From assembly GCF_001423745.1 (NCBI RefSeq), contig NZ_LMPC01000012.1, positions 493,107 through 557,106 on the forward strand: DNA of 64,000 nucleotides, in the 5' to 3' direction. This document shows positions 54,332 through 63,033 of the stretch, one piece after another (position 1 is the stretch's first letter; every line of letters starts with the position of its first letter). This DNA comes from Arthrobacter sp. Leaf337. GTDB taxonomy: Bacteria > Actinomycetota > Actinomycetes > Actinomycetales > Micrococcaceae. The notes under the pieces are model-generated. The model was not told the DNA's origin, ran no database searches, and saw only the letters and a list, made by a program, of their open reading frames with translations. The position numbers and the translations under genes were made by a program.

Positions 54332-55545
54332 CGGCGCTGCCGGTGTCGGTCGCGGCCGTGCTCCCGAAGGACGCGGAGGACGCCCTGCTCATTGGCCGTC
54401 TCTGGGACGTGGAAACCTCCGGTCCCCGGGTTGTGGCGGTTCAGGGCGGGGACGTGTTCGACCTGCAGCACCTCGCCGCCACAGTGTCGGAACTGCTGGA
54501 ACGTTCGGACCCCGCTGCAGACGTCCGTTCCGCCATGACTGTGCCGCGTTGGAAGACGGCGGACGTCGTCGAAGCGTCCCTGGCGCAGGACACTTCCCTT
54601 CCGCACTTGCTGGCGCCCGTTGACCTCCAGGTCATCAAGGCCTGCGGCGTGACTTTCGTGGACAGTATGATCGAGCGCGTCATCGAGGAGCGCTGTGGCG
54701 GAGATGCCGGCAGGGCCACTGAAATGCGTGAACTCGTAGGCAGGGCACTCGGCGGCAGCATCGGCGACGTACGTCCGGGCTCGCCCGAGGCTGCCGAGGC
54801 CAAGCGGGTGCTCATCGCCGAAGGGCTGTGGTCGCAGTACCTTGAGGTGGGCATCGGACCGGACCCCGAGGTCTTCACCAAGGCACCTGTGCTGTCCTCG
54901 GTAGGCCTGGGTGCTGGCGTCGGGATTCCCGCGTTCAGTTCCTGGAACAACCCGGAACCGGAACTCGTCCTGATTGTCACGTCCGCCGGCAAAGTTGTGG
55001 GCGCCACACTCGGCAACGACGTCAACCTCCGCGACGTCGAAGGGCGGAGCGCCCTGCTGCTGGGCAAAGCCAAGGACAACAACGCATCCAGCGCGCTGGG
55101 GCCGCTGATCCGGCTGTTCGACGGCGACTTCACCCTTGAGACCCTGCGGCAGGAGGAGATCCTGCTCCGGGTGGAAGGATCAGGCGGGTACCTGCTGGAG
55201 GGCCGGAACACCGTGGCACGGATCAGCCGCCCGTTCGAGGAGCTGGTGGCGGCTACCTTCGGCAAGCACCACCAGTACCCGGACGGCTTCGCGCTGTTTA
55301 CCGGCACGCTGTTCGCACCCACGCAGGACCGGGACGAACAGGGCCAGGGCTTCACCCACAAAATGGGGGACGTCGTCACCATCCGCAGCCGCCACCTCGG
55401 CGCCCTGGTCAACACCGTGGGTGCCGCCGAGGAGCTGCCGCCGTGGCGTTTCGGGCTGCGTCAGCTGTTCACCTACCTTGCAGTGCAGGAGCGGTCCGTT
55501 TCAGTCGTGGGCGCAGCAGTTGTGGGCGCGGCCAGCCTCAGCTGA
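54328..55545 (+). CDS. FAH-family dehydratase, 2-keto-3-deoxy-pentonate type (AraD1-like)
   Basis: A 405-residue FAH-superfamily protein of the long type, with ACGVTFVDSMIERVIEERC, an acidic metal site in PEPELVLIVTSAGKVVGATLGNDVNLRDVEG, and DGFALFTGTLFAPTQDRDEQGQGF. This subgroup includes L-2-keto-3-deoxyarabonate dehydratase, which gives 2-ketoglutarate semialdehyde. The GTG at 54328 has GGAGGG upstream and overlaps the ALDH stop. The operon of dehydratase, this enzyme and the semialdehyde dehydrogenase supports a Weimberg-like route. The gene ends convergently, overlapping the efeB 3' end by eight bases. Confidence 0.82.
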   Translation: MTALPVSVAAVLPKDAEDALLIGRLWDVETSGPRVVAVQGGDVFDLQHLAATVSELLERSDPAADVRSAMTVPRWKTADVVEASLAQDTSLPHLLAPVDLQVIKACGVTFVDSMIERVIEERCGGDAGRATEMRELVGRALGGSIGDVRPGSPEAAEAKRVLIAEGLWSQYLEVGIGPDPEVFTKAPVLSSVGLGAGVGIPAFSSWNNPEPELVLIVTSAGKVVGATLGNDVNLRDVEGRSALLLGKAKDNNASSALGPLIRLFDGDFTLETLRQEEILLRVEGSGGYLLEGRNTVARISRPFEELVAATFGKHHQYPDGFALFTGTLFAPTQDRDEQGQGFTHKMGDVVTIRSRHLGALVNTVGAAEELPPWRFGLRQLFTYLAVQERSVSVVGAAVVGAASLS

Positions 55546-56938
55546 ACAGTCCCTCGCCGATGTAGCCGCCGGGTTTGGTGCCCGGCGGCACAGCGGCCAG
55601 GGCGGAGCCGGTGTGCTTGAGGTACTCCACGGCCAAGGTGTCCTGCTTGGCCATGGCCATCTGCATCGGCACGTAGTGCGTGCGCGGGTCCTTGACGAAG
55701 GCGATGAAGAACAGGCCGGCGTCGAGGTGCCCCAGCCCGTCGGAACCGTCCGTGTAGTTGTACCCGCGGCGCAGCATACGGACACCGCCGTTCTGGTCGG
55801 CGTGGGCAAGCCGGACATGTGAATCCATGCCCATCAGCGGCTCGCCGTCCTTGCCCTTGATGGTGAAATCCGGGGCCGTGAATTCCTTGCCGCCGGACAG
55901 CGGAGCGCCCTCGGCCTTGGTCCGGCCAATCAGGGCTTCCTGCTCGCCCAGCGACGTCCGGTCCCAGATTTCGATATGCATGCGGATCCGGCGGGCCACC
56001 AGGTAGCTGCCGCCCTCCATCCAGGCTTCACCGGCCCCGGCGCCCTTCTCAGCCCAGACGTGGTTCTCCAGGAGGTCCGTGTCTTCGGCCTTGAGGTTGT
56101 TGGTGCCGTCCTTGAAACCGAAAAGGTTGCGGGGCGTCTGCTGTGCCCGGGACGTGGAGGCGGTGCGCCCGAAGCCCAGCTGGGACCAGCGGACGCGGAC
56201 TTTCCCGAACCCCAGCCGTGCGAGGTTGCGGATGGCGTGAACAGCAACCTGGGGGTCGTCCGCGCAGGCCTGCACAATGATGTCGCCGCCGCTGCGCCCG
56301 GCCTGAAGGTCGTCGCCCGGGAAGTGCGGCAGGTCGATCAGGGCCTCAGGCCGGCGTCCCTCGAGCCCGAAGCGTGCCTTCCCGTCCTTTTCGAACAGGC
56401 TGGCACCGAAGCCGAACGTCACGGTGAGCTTGCCGGCGCTGAGGCCCATGGCTTCGCCGGTGTCCTGCGGCGGCGCGTCATAGGAGCCGCCGGTAGCGCC
56501 GGTTTCGCCGGCTTCCCGGCCCTGGGTCATCGCCTCCGCGGCGGCCGTCCAGTCTTTGAGGAGCCTGATCAGCTCGGTGCGGTCCTCGGTGATGAGATCG
56601 AAGGCGGCCATGTGCAGCCGGTCCTGCGCCGCCGTCGTAATTCCCGCCTGGCGTTCCCCGTGGAACGGGACGGTGTCATTGGCCGGTGCATCGTCGGCAG
56701 GTACTGCCGCGACGACGGCGTCGCGTGCCCACAGGCCGGCGGCGAGGCCGGCGAGCGCTCCCGCGCCCCCGACCCCGGCGAAGGAGAGCAGGCCGCGGCG
56801 CGAAACACCGCGCGTGGCAACCGGGCTGGCCTGTGACGTGTCCTGCGACGCGCCCGGCCGGGCGCCGTCCCGGCTCCCGCCGTCGTGGCCGCCGCTATCC
56901 TGGCCGTCCCGGCCCCCGCCGAAAGGGCAGCCGGTCAC
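55538..56938 (-). CDS. efeB: Dyp-type heme peroxidase EfeB
   Basis: A 466-residue Dyp-type peroxidase with a twin-arginine signal (SRRGLLSFAGVGGAGALAGLAAG, around residues 47-70). The Dyp motif FGFKDGTNNL carries the GxxDG acid. EfeB works outside the membrane with EfeO and EfeU in uptake of iron and was proposed to oxidise ferrous iron or take iron from heme. The start overlaps the efeO stop by four bases. Its 3' end overlaps the convergent AraD1-like gene. Confidence 0.93.
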   Translation of the reverse strand: MTGCPFGGGRDGQDSGGHDGGSRDGARPGASQDTSQASPVATRGVSRRGLLSFAGVGGAGALAGLAAGLWARDAVVAAVPADDAPANDTVPFHGERQAGITTAAQDRLHMAAFDLITEDRTELIRLLKDWTAAAEAMTQGREAGETGATGGSYDAPPQDTGEAMGLSAGKLTVTFGFGASLFEKDGKARFGLEGRRPEALIDLPHFPGDDLQAGRSGGDIIVQACADDPQVAVHAIRNLARLGFGKVRVRWSQLGFGRTASTSRAQQTPRNLFGFKDGTNNLKAEDTDLLENHVWAEKGAGAGEAWMEGGSYLVARRIRMHIEIWDRTSLGEQEALIGRTKAEGAPLSGGKEFTAPDFTIKGKDGEPLMGMDSHVRLAHADQNGGVRMLRRGYNYTDGSDGLGHLDAGLFFIAFVKDPRTHYVPMQMAMAKQDTLAVEYLKHTGSALAAVPPGTKPGGYIGEGLFS

Positions 56939-58164
56939 AGCACGACTGCCGCAGTGAGGTTGGACAACGGCTCGCCGAGGGAATCCACCAGGGCGGCGAG
57001 GCGCTGGACCTGCTCAGGGCTCAGCTCGTTGTAGTAGGCAAACCCGTCGCCCCGGGCGTGGGTCTTCAGTTCGGCCTGCAGCGCGGCGAACTTGGTGTCC
57101 AGGCTCTTGGCAAGCTCCGGGTCCTTCTGCTCCAGCACGGGCTTGAGGTTTTCGAAGGCGATCCGGGCACCGTCCACGTTGGCCTGGAAGTCCCAGAGGT
57201 CGGTGTGGGACCAGATTTCCTCTTCGCCCGTGACCTTGCCGGTGGCCACCTCGTCCAGCAGTTCCTTGGCACCGTTGCCCAGCTTGTCTGCCGTGAGCTC
57301 TACTGTCCGAGTGCGCTTGGCCAGCTCTTCGGTGTCGGCCACCAGCTGGGCCGCGAGCTTTTCGCGGTCCGCTGCGCCCAGCGGCTGGAACCCGGCCGGC
57401 GGGAACAGGTCCTTTTCGGCGCGGTGCCAGCCGGTCCATTCCTCACCCTCGGCCAGGTCCGCCTCGCGGGCGTCCAGCTTGGGGTCGAGGTCGCCGAAGG
57501 ACTCGGCCACCGGTTCAATTCGTTCCCAGTGCATGCGCGTTGCGGCGTAGAGCTCCTTGGCGGTGGCAGCATCGCCGGCGGCGTACGCCTCGGCGAACTT
57601 CTTGGTACCGGCCAGAAGCTGCTCCGTCTGGTCCTTGACGTAGGCCACGTACTGGGTGGTCCCCTGGTCGGTGAGCGCTTTCAGGTCGCTGTCCACCGCG
57701 GGCTTGCTGCCGGAGTCGACTACGTCAAAACCCGCCCGGATGCCGTCGCCCACCATGCCGGGCTTGCAGGCTGTGTTGTATTTCCCCGCAGGGACCGTGA
57801 CCACAAGGTTCCGCGTCAGGCCGGGCCCGATGTTTTCCACCTCACCCAGGATCCGCAGCCCGTCTTCCGCCAGCAGGTAGAACTCGGTGACCTGATCGCC
57901 GTCGTTCTGGACGGCGAACGTAAGGTTGCCGCTCTTCGCGGACGCCGTGGACACCTTGCAGGCGTCGCTGGTACTGGCGACCTGGATGGGGCCATCGGCC
58001 CCTGCCGGGGACGACGGCGCAGCGTTGTCCGTGCAGGCAACAAGCATCAGGGGCAGGACGGCGACGGCGGCTGCGGCACTCAGGCGGCCGGCAGTCCCAC
58101 GCCGGCGGTCCGGGGTGCGTACTGCTGCTGAGGGGGCGGAATTGGGCAGGCTGGGGCTGGGCAT
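56935..58164 (-). CDS. efeO: Iron uptake lipoprotein EfeO
   Basis: A 409-residue exported protein with a hydrophobic signal ending in the lipobox LVAC. A cupredoxin-like domain follows (LTFAVQNDGDQVTEFYLLAEDG), then the M75 peptidase-like imelysin domain with the metal motif HxxE in GWHRAEKDLFPP. The ATG at 58164 has AAGGA eight bases upstream. It is the periplasm-side iron-binding component between efeU and efeB. Confidence 0.93.
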   Translation of the reverse strand: MPSPSLPNSAPSAAVRTPDRRRGTAGRLSAAAAVAVLPLMLVACTDNAAPSSPAGADGPIQVASTSDACKVSTASAKSGNLTFAVQNDGDQVTEFYLLAEDGLRILGEVENIGPGLTRNLVVTVPAGKYNTACKPGMVGDGIRAGFDVVDSGSKPAVDSDLKALTDQGTTQYVAYVKDQTEQLLAGTKKFAEAYAAGDAATAKELYAATRMHWERIEPVAESFGDLDPKLDAREADLAEGEEWTGWHRAEKDLFPPAGFQPLGAADREKLAAQLVADTEELAKRTRTVELTADKLGNGAKELLDEVATGKVTGEEEIWSHTDLWDFQANVDGARIAFENLKPVLEQKDPELAKSLDTKFAALQAELKTHARGDGFAYYNELSPEQVQRLAALVDSLGEPLSNLTAAVVL

Positions 58165-58198
58165 GGAGTTAGTCCTTGGGGGTGCGGGAGTGGGCGGG

Positions 58199-59053
58199 TC
58201 AGGATGCCGCGACGGTTGCCCGGGCAGCTGTGTCCGGACGGGATGATGCGCGGGCACGGCGGTTGGAACGGAGGTAGAAGAACAGCACGGCCGGGACGTA
58301 CAGCAGCCAGGCCGCAGCTTCCAGCCACGTGGTGGCAGGCGAGAAGTTCAGCGTGCCTTTGAGCAGGGTGCCGTACCAGGACGACGGCGGGATCGCCGCC
58401 GACACGTCAAAGGCCAGGCTGTGGAGTCCGGGGAGGATCCCGGCCTCCTGGAAGTCGTGGACAGCATAGGCAAGCACGCCTCCGGCGATTATGATTAGCG
58501 CGGCGCCACTCCAGGTGAAGAACGCGCCGAGGTTGATCTTGAGGACTCCCCGGTGCAGCAGGAAGCCGAGCAGGACGGCGGTGGCCAGCCCCAGCAAAGC
58601 GCCAAACAGCGGCGTTGCCGACTGCCCCGTGGCCTGGGCAGCCGCCCACAGGAAGAGCGCGGTTTCAAGCCCTTCCCGGCCCACGGCCAGTGCGGCGACG
58701 GCGGCGAGCCCCCACCCGGCGCCACCTGCAGCCCGGTCCACCTGCGAGCGGAGTCCGGTGCCGAGGGTACGGGCCGTGCGGGCCATCCAGAAAACCATCC
58801 ACGTCACCAGCGCCACGGCCACCACGGAAAGGCTCCCGCCGATGGCTTCCTGCGCCTCGAACGTGAGCCCGCGCGGACCGAAGGTGAGCAGCGCACCGAA
58901 CCCTGCCGACACGGCGACGGCGAATCCGACGCCCGCCCACAGCCTGGGCAGCAGGTGCTGCCTCCCGGTTTTGAGGAGGTATGCCATCAGGAGCACAACA
59001 ACGAGTGTCGCCTCAAGGCCTTCGCGCAGGCCGATCAAATAGTTTGCTGTCAT
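58199..59053 (-). CDS. efeU: Iron permease EfeU (FTR1 family)
   Basis: A 284-residue membrane permease with seven predicted segments. The two REGLE iron-binding motifs characteristic of the FTR1/EfeU family are LREGLEATLVV near residue 10 and VGREGLETALFL in the middle. The ATG at 59053 directly precedes the first motif. It is the first gene of the efeUOB operon and lies behind a DtxR-type iron box. Confidence 0.95.
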   Translation of the reverse strand: MTANYLIGLREGLEATLVVVLLMAYLLKTGRQHLLPRLWAGVGFAVAVSAGFGALLTFGPRGLTFEAQEAIGGSLSVVAVALVTWMVFWMARTARTLGTGLRSQVDRAAGGAGWGLAAVAALAVGREGLETALFLWAAAQATGQSATPLFGALLGLATAVLLGFLLHRGVLKINLGAFFTWSGAALIIIAGGVLAYAVHDFQEAGILPGLHSLAFDVSAAIPPSSWYGTLLKGTLNFSPATTWLEAAAWLLYVPAVLFFYLRSNRRARASSRPDTAARATVAAS

Positions 59054-59077
59054 TCGTGGAGCCTCAGATATCGCAGC

Positions 59078-59096
59078 CAAGGTTAGGCTTGCCTTA
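59078..59096. promoter_or_regulatory. Candidate DtxR/IdeR iron box before efeU
   Basis: CAAGGTTAGGCTTGCCTTA matches the 19-bp DtxR/IdeR operator, with the central GGTTAGGCT and a CCT arm, at about 14 of 19 positions. It lies 24 bases upstream of the efeU start, so the operon is probably repressed by iron. Confidence 0.7.
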
Positions 59097-59186
59097 TAAG
59101 AGGATCATCCACGTGCCTGAATTAAGCAAACCAAACGTGAGGTAATTGGCAGTACATTACGCCGGGCTCCCCGGCGAAGTCGGAAC

Positions 59187-60191
59187 TTAGGGCGCCGAGT
59201 CCCGCACCTTCAGTTCGAAGCCCGCCTCCACATGGAGCCCGGCGGCTGCCCGCTCCACACCTTCGATCCGGTCAATAAGCAGCTTGATGGACCGCTCGGC
59301 TATTTCCTCCATGCCGGGCGACACCGTAGTCAGGGACGGCGATGCGAAACGGGCCTCGTCGATGTCGTCGAAGCCTGCCACTGCCACGTCGTCCGGCACT
59401 TTGATGCCGCGGATCAGCAGTTCGTGCATTGCACCCAGGGCAATTGCGTCATTCAGGCCAAAGACGGCGTCGAACGGGACGCCGCTTTCGGCCAGGCCGA
59501 CGACGGCGGAGGCCCCGCCGTCGCGGCGCCACTCGCACTGCACCACCAGGGCGGGATCGAACTCCACTCCCGCAACTTCCAGCGCCTGCCGGTAACCATT
59601 AAGGCGCAGTCCAGGGCTGTCCGTCGTGTCCCCCGCCGCCGCGCCCAAGACGGCAATCCGGCGCCGGCCGGCTGCGAGGAGATGGGCGGTGATCGACGCC
59701 GCGGCCTCGGAATTCTTCATGGTCACCAGATCGAAGCGCGGGTCCGCGATGTGCTCCCCCAGCATGACGATCGGCTTGGTGCCCTGGCGTGCGGCGATAG
59801 TCCCCGCGTCGAGGGCTAGCGGGGTAAATAGCAGACCGTCCGTCAGCTGGCGGAACGGACCCTGGAGCGCGCTCAACTCGTGTGCCGCCTCCGCCCCGGA
59901 CTGCTCCACCAGGACCCGATAGCCCCGACCGGCGGCGATGCTCATCAGCCGGGAGGCCAGCTCCGCGTAGTAGGGCACGGAGAGATCGGACAGCACCAGC
60001 CCCAGCATGCGGGTTTTCCCGGAGCGCAGGCTGCGTGCCGTCAGGTTGGCTTCGTACCCCAATTCCGCAATGGCATCGAGCACCTTCTGCTTGGTGGCTG
60101 GACGGATGAACTCGTAATCGTTGAGCACATTGGACACGGTCTTCAACGAGACGCCGGCGGCGCGCGCAACGTCATTCATGGTCACAGCCAC
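59187..60191 (-). CDS. LacI-family regulator of the arabinoside locus
   Basis: A 334-residue LacI-type regulator with the helix-turn-helix MNDVARAAGVSLKTVSNVLN and the sugar-binding domain ending VAVAGFDDIDEARFASPSL. The start is the GTG at 60191 with AGGGA eight bases upstream; an ATG at 60179 is an alternative. It is divergent from a GH43-like gene. TACAACGTTATA occurs in this gap and again before the GH51 gene at 62929, which suggests that both are its targets. Confidence 0.9.
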   Translation of the reverse strand: MAVTMNDVARAAGVSLKTVSNVLNDYEFIRPATKQKVLDAIAELGYEANLTARSLRSGKTRMLGLVLSDLSVPYYAELASRLMSIAAGRGYRVLVEQSGAEAAHELSALQGPFRQLTDGLLFTPLALDAGTIAARQGTKPIVMLGEHIADPRFDLVTMKNSEAAASITAHLLAAGRRRIAVLGAAAGDTTDSPGLRLNGYRQALEVAGVEFDPALVVQCEWRRDGGASAVVGLAESGVPFDAVFGLNDAIALGAMHELLIRGIKVPDDVAVAGFDDIDEARFASPSLTTVSPGMEEIAERSIKLLIDRIEGVERAAAGLHVEAGFELKVRDSAP

Positions 60192-60268
60192 AGGTGATTC
60201 CCTTCCCCGGCAACACTTTCAGCTACATCGTTGCAGACCGGCCCCGGATTTGCCCTGTCCGCACTGTA

Positions 60269-60280
60269 TACAACGTTATA
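60269..60280. promoter_or_regulatory. Candidate LacI operator in the regulator-GH43 gap
   Basis: TACAACGTTATA centres on the palindrome AACGTT and is identical to 62929-62940. A weaker relative, TACATCGTTGCA, lies at 60224-60235. Confidence 0.65.
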
Positions 60281-60338
60281 GGGTTGGCGGGTCAGCATCC
60301 GAGCCGGCCCGGGTCCGGCACGCATCGAAGGAACAGCA

Positions 60339-61337
60339 ATGCCGCCTGCCCCGTCGCCCCTCTTCCGCTGCCCCGTGTTCGACGGCGCCGCCGATCCCGC
60401 TGTTATCCATCGCCGCGGCACCGCCGAGTGGTGGATGTTCTACACGGCCCGCCGCGCCACGCTCACCACTGCCGGCGTGGACTGGATTACCGGCACCAGG
60501 ATTGGAATCGCCGTCTCTACGGACGCCGGGGCCACCTGGCAATACCGCGGCGTGGCGGAGGGGCTCGATCCCCGGGATTGCCCTGGTCTGAACACCCACT
60601 GGGCGCCGGAAGTGGTGTGGCAGGACGGCAAATACCACATGTTCCTGACCTGGGGCGAGGGCGCTCCGGGCAGCTGGGCCGAGCAGACCCGGCGCCGGCT
60701 GGTGCACTTCACGAGCCCCGATCTGGAGCGGTGGGAGTTCGCAGGCCGGGTGGACGTCGGTTCCGAGAACGTCATTGACGCCGCGTTCGCCGTCGTCTCG
60801 GACGGCCGTGCGCGCCTCTGGTTCAAGGACGAGGTAGACGGCTCCACCACATGGTCCGCCGTCCGGGAAGGTGCCCTGGAAGGGGCGGACGGTCGCTGGC
60901 GGGCCGAGGGTCAGGTGATCGGGCTGCCCGCGCACGAAGGTCCCAACGTGTTCCGGCTGGGCGGCTGGTACTGGATGGTGGTGGACGAGTGGCGCGGCCA
61001 GGCGGTGCACCGCTCGGCCGACGGCCTGGCCTGGACCCGGCAGGAGGCCAACAACGGCCTCATCCTGGACGCCCCCGGCGCGGGAGCGGACGACGCCACT
61101 TACGGGCGGCACGCCGATGTGGTGACCCAGGGCGATCACGCCTACATCTTCTATTTCACGCATCCGGAATGGCAGGACACCGAAATGGTGAGCGGCCTGG
61201 CGGACCCGGTCCGGGCGGTCCGTGAACAGCGCACCAGCATCCATGCGGCTCGGCTGCACGCGGAAGGGGACGCCCTGGTCTGCACACGCGACCTGGACGC
61301 CCCCGTTCACCTTGATCCGGCTCTGCTGGAGAGCTAG
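60339..61337 (+). CDS. GH43-like glycoside hydrolase
   Basis: A 332-residue five-bladed beta-propeller glycosidase without signal peptide. The three acidic positions of GH43 enzymes can be placed at Asp19 (GAADPAVIH), Asp147 (SENVIDAAF) and Glu200 (HEGPNVFRLGGWYW), with WAPEVVW at residue 88. Overall similarity to classical GH43 is moderate, so another family of the clan is possible. The ATG has GAAGGA upstream. It shares its operator with the GH51 gene, pointing to intracellular arabino-oligosaccharides. Confidence 0.78.
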   Translation: MPPAPSPLFRCPVFDGAADPAVIHRRGTAEWWMFYTARRATLTTAGVDWITGTRIGIAVSTDAGATWQYRGVAEGLDPRDCPGLNTHWAPEVVWQDGKYHMFLTWGEGAPGSWAEQTRRRLVHFTSPDLERWEFAGRVDVGSENVIDAAFAVVSDGRARLWFKDEVDGSTTWSAVREGALEGADGRWRAEGQVIGLPAHEGPNVFRLGGWYWMVVDEWRGQAVHRSADGLAWTRQEANNGLILDAPGAGADDATYGRHADVVTQGDHAYIFYFTHPEWQDTEMVSGLADPVRAVREQRTSIHAARLHAEGDALVCTRDLDAPVHLDPALLES

Positions 61338-61354
61338 TTCCGCTCGTATTCTGC

Positions 61355-62902
61355 CTAGCCTGCAGCTCCGTCAACGGCCAGGCGGATCATGCTCCAGGAA
61401 ACGGCGGGGAGCTCGGCGGTGAGCCGGCCGCCGTCGAGCTTCGCACTGACGTTTTCGACGGGCAGCACCGAGGTGGAGTCGTCCGCCGTCGCCTGCCAGT
61501 AAGGGTCCTTGTTGGCGAAGGTGACCGCTTCAACAACCTTGACGCTCCCGAGCCCGGCGACGGCGGCGCTCAGCGTGAGCGAGTCCGCGGCCGAGCGGTT
61601 CACGGCAAACACCACGGCTTCCCCTGACGCCTCATCGAAGGTGGCCACGGCTGACAGTGCGGCGAAGTCCGTGGTCTTGCCGCCGCTGAGCAGCGGGGAT
61701 TCGACGGCGAGCTGCAGCACCGTGCCTTTGGCGTGATCCGACGTCAGGGCGAACGGGTGGAAGGTGGTCTGCTTCCAGGCACGGCCGCCGGGTTCGGTCA
61801 TGATCGGGGCAATGACGTTGACCAGCTGCGCCAGGCTGGCGGAGTGGACACGGTCGGTGTTACGGAGCAGCGTGATGAGCAGGTCGCCCACCACCACGGC
61901 GTCCGCCACGGTGTACCGGTCCTCGAGCAGCACCGGGGCCACGGGCCAGTCCTTGCCGGTGGGCGCCTTGGATTCGTCGCGGCTCATGTGCCAGACATTC
62001 CACTCGTCGAAGGAGATGTTCACCTGCTTGGTGGACTTCTTGACCGACTTCACATGGTCGATATGCGCCACGATGTCCTTGATGAACGCCTCCATCCGGT
62101 GCCCCGAGGAGAGGTGTTCCTGAAGGTCGCCGAAGTCCTCAAAGTATTGGTGTGCCGAGATCAGATCCACCAGTTCGTAGGTCTCGGTGAGGACCACCCG
62201 CTCCCACTCGCCGAAGGTGGGCATGCCGGGGGCCGAGCTGCCGCAGGCCACGAGTTCCAGGTCAGGCTCCACCATCCGCATGGCGCGGGCAGTGTCCGCC
62301 GCCAGCCGGCCGTATTCGGTGGCGTTCTTGTGGCCGATCTGCCAGAAGCCGTCCATCTCGTTTCCCAGGCACCACATTTTGATGCCGTAACCGTTTTCGG
62401 CCCCGTTGGCCCGGCGCTGGTCGGAGAAGGCCGTGCCGGCGTCGATGTTGCAGTATTCCAGCAGGTCGAGGGCTTCCTGCGTCCCGCGGGTGCCCAGGTT
62501 CACGGCCATCATCGGTTCGACGCCGGCCTTGGCGGACCATTTGGCGAACTCGTCCACGCCCACATGGTTGGGGTCGGTGGAGTGCCAGGCCAGGTCGAGG
62601 CGCGCCGGGCGCTGTTCCACCGGCCCCACGCCGTCCTCCCAGCGGTAGCCGGAGACGAAGTTCCCGCCGGGGTAACGCACTGTGGACACGCCCAGTTCGC
62701 GGGTAAGTTCCAGGACGTCAGTCCGGAAGCCGTCCTCGTCAGCCTTGGGATGGCCCGGCTCGAAAATGCCGGTGTAGACGCAGCGGCCAAGGTGCTCCAC
62801 GAAAGCGCCGAAGGTGCGGCGCCGGACGGGTCCCACGGCGAAGGCGGGGTCCAGGGTGATTTTGGCGGTCATCTTGCCTGCGGCAGGTTCGGTTGTGCTC
62901 AC
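61355..62902 (-). CDS. GH51 alpha-L-arabinofuranosidase
   Basis: A 515-residue intracellular GH51 enzyme. Acid/base Glu182 is in WCLGNEMDGFWQ and nucleophile Glu299 in ISFDEWNVW; FGAFVEHLGRCVYTGIFEPG at residue 31 is typical. The GTG start has GAGGA eight bases upstream. It is convergent with the GH43-like gene, 17 bases apart, and its promoter region carries the same TACAACGTTATA site. It releases terminal arabinofuranose from arabinan or arabinoxylan fragments. Confidence 0.92.
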   Translation of the reverse strand: MSTTEPAAGKMTAKITLDPAFAVGPVRRRTFGAFVEHLGRCVYTGIFEPGHPKADEDGFRTDVLELTRELGVSTVRYPGGNFVSGYRWEDGVGPVEQRPARLDLAWHSTDPNHVGVDEFAKWSAKAGVEPMMAVNLGTRGTQEALDLLEYCNIDAGTAFSDQRRANGAENGYGIKMWCLGNEMDGFWQIGHKNATEYGRLAADTARAMRMVEPDLELVACGSSAPGMPTFGEWERVVLTETYELVDLISAHQYFEDFGDLQEHLSSGHRMEAFIKDIVAHIDHVKSVKKSTKQVNISFDEWNVWHMSRDESKAPTGKDWPVAPVLLEDRYTVADAVVVGDLLITLLRNTDRVHSASLAQLVNVIAPIMTEPGGRAWKQTTFHPFALTSDHAKGTVLQLAVESPLLSGGKTTDFAALSAVATFDEASGEAVVFAVNRSAADSLTLSAAVAGLGSVKVVEAVTFANKDPYWQATADDSTSVLPVENVSAKLDGGRLTAELPAVSWSMIRLAVDGAAG

Positions 62903-62928
62903 GTAAACATCCTCGTTTTCTCGGTCTC

Positions 62929-62940
62929 TACAACGTTATA
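62929..62940. promoter_or_regulatory. Candidate LacI operator before the GH51 gene
   Basis: TACAACGTTATA is identical to 60269-60280 and lies 26 bases upstream of the GH51 start. It is also about 93 bases upstream of the divergent protease gene. Confidence 0.65.
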
Positions 62941-63033
62941 GAAATCTATTCTTGGTGGTGAAGGCGCTGCCGTCAAGGGACGGCCGGGGACGGGCCGGTT
63001 CCGTCGACCCCAAGACGAACGAAAGGCAGCCTG

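Noticed and set aside
54328-55545. Fumarylacetoacetase of tyrosine degradation
   Set aside because: The neighbours are a sugar-acid dehydratase and a semialdehyde dehydrogenase, and the long FAH type fits keto-deoxy sugar acids better.
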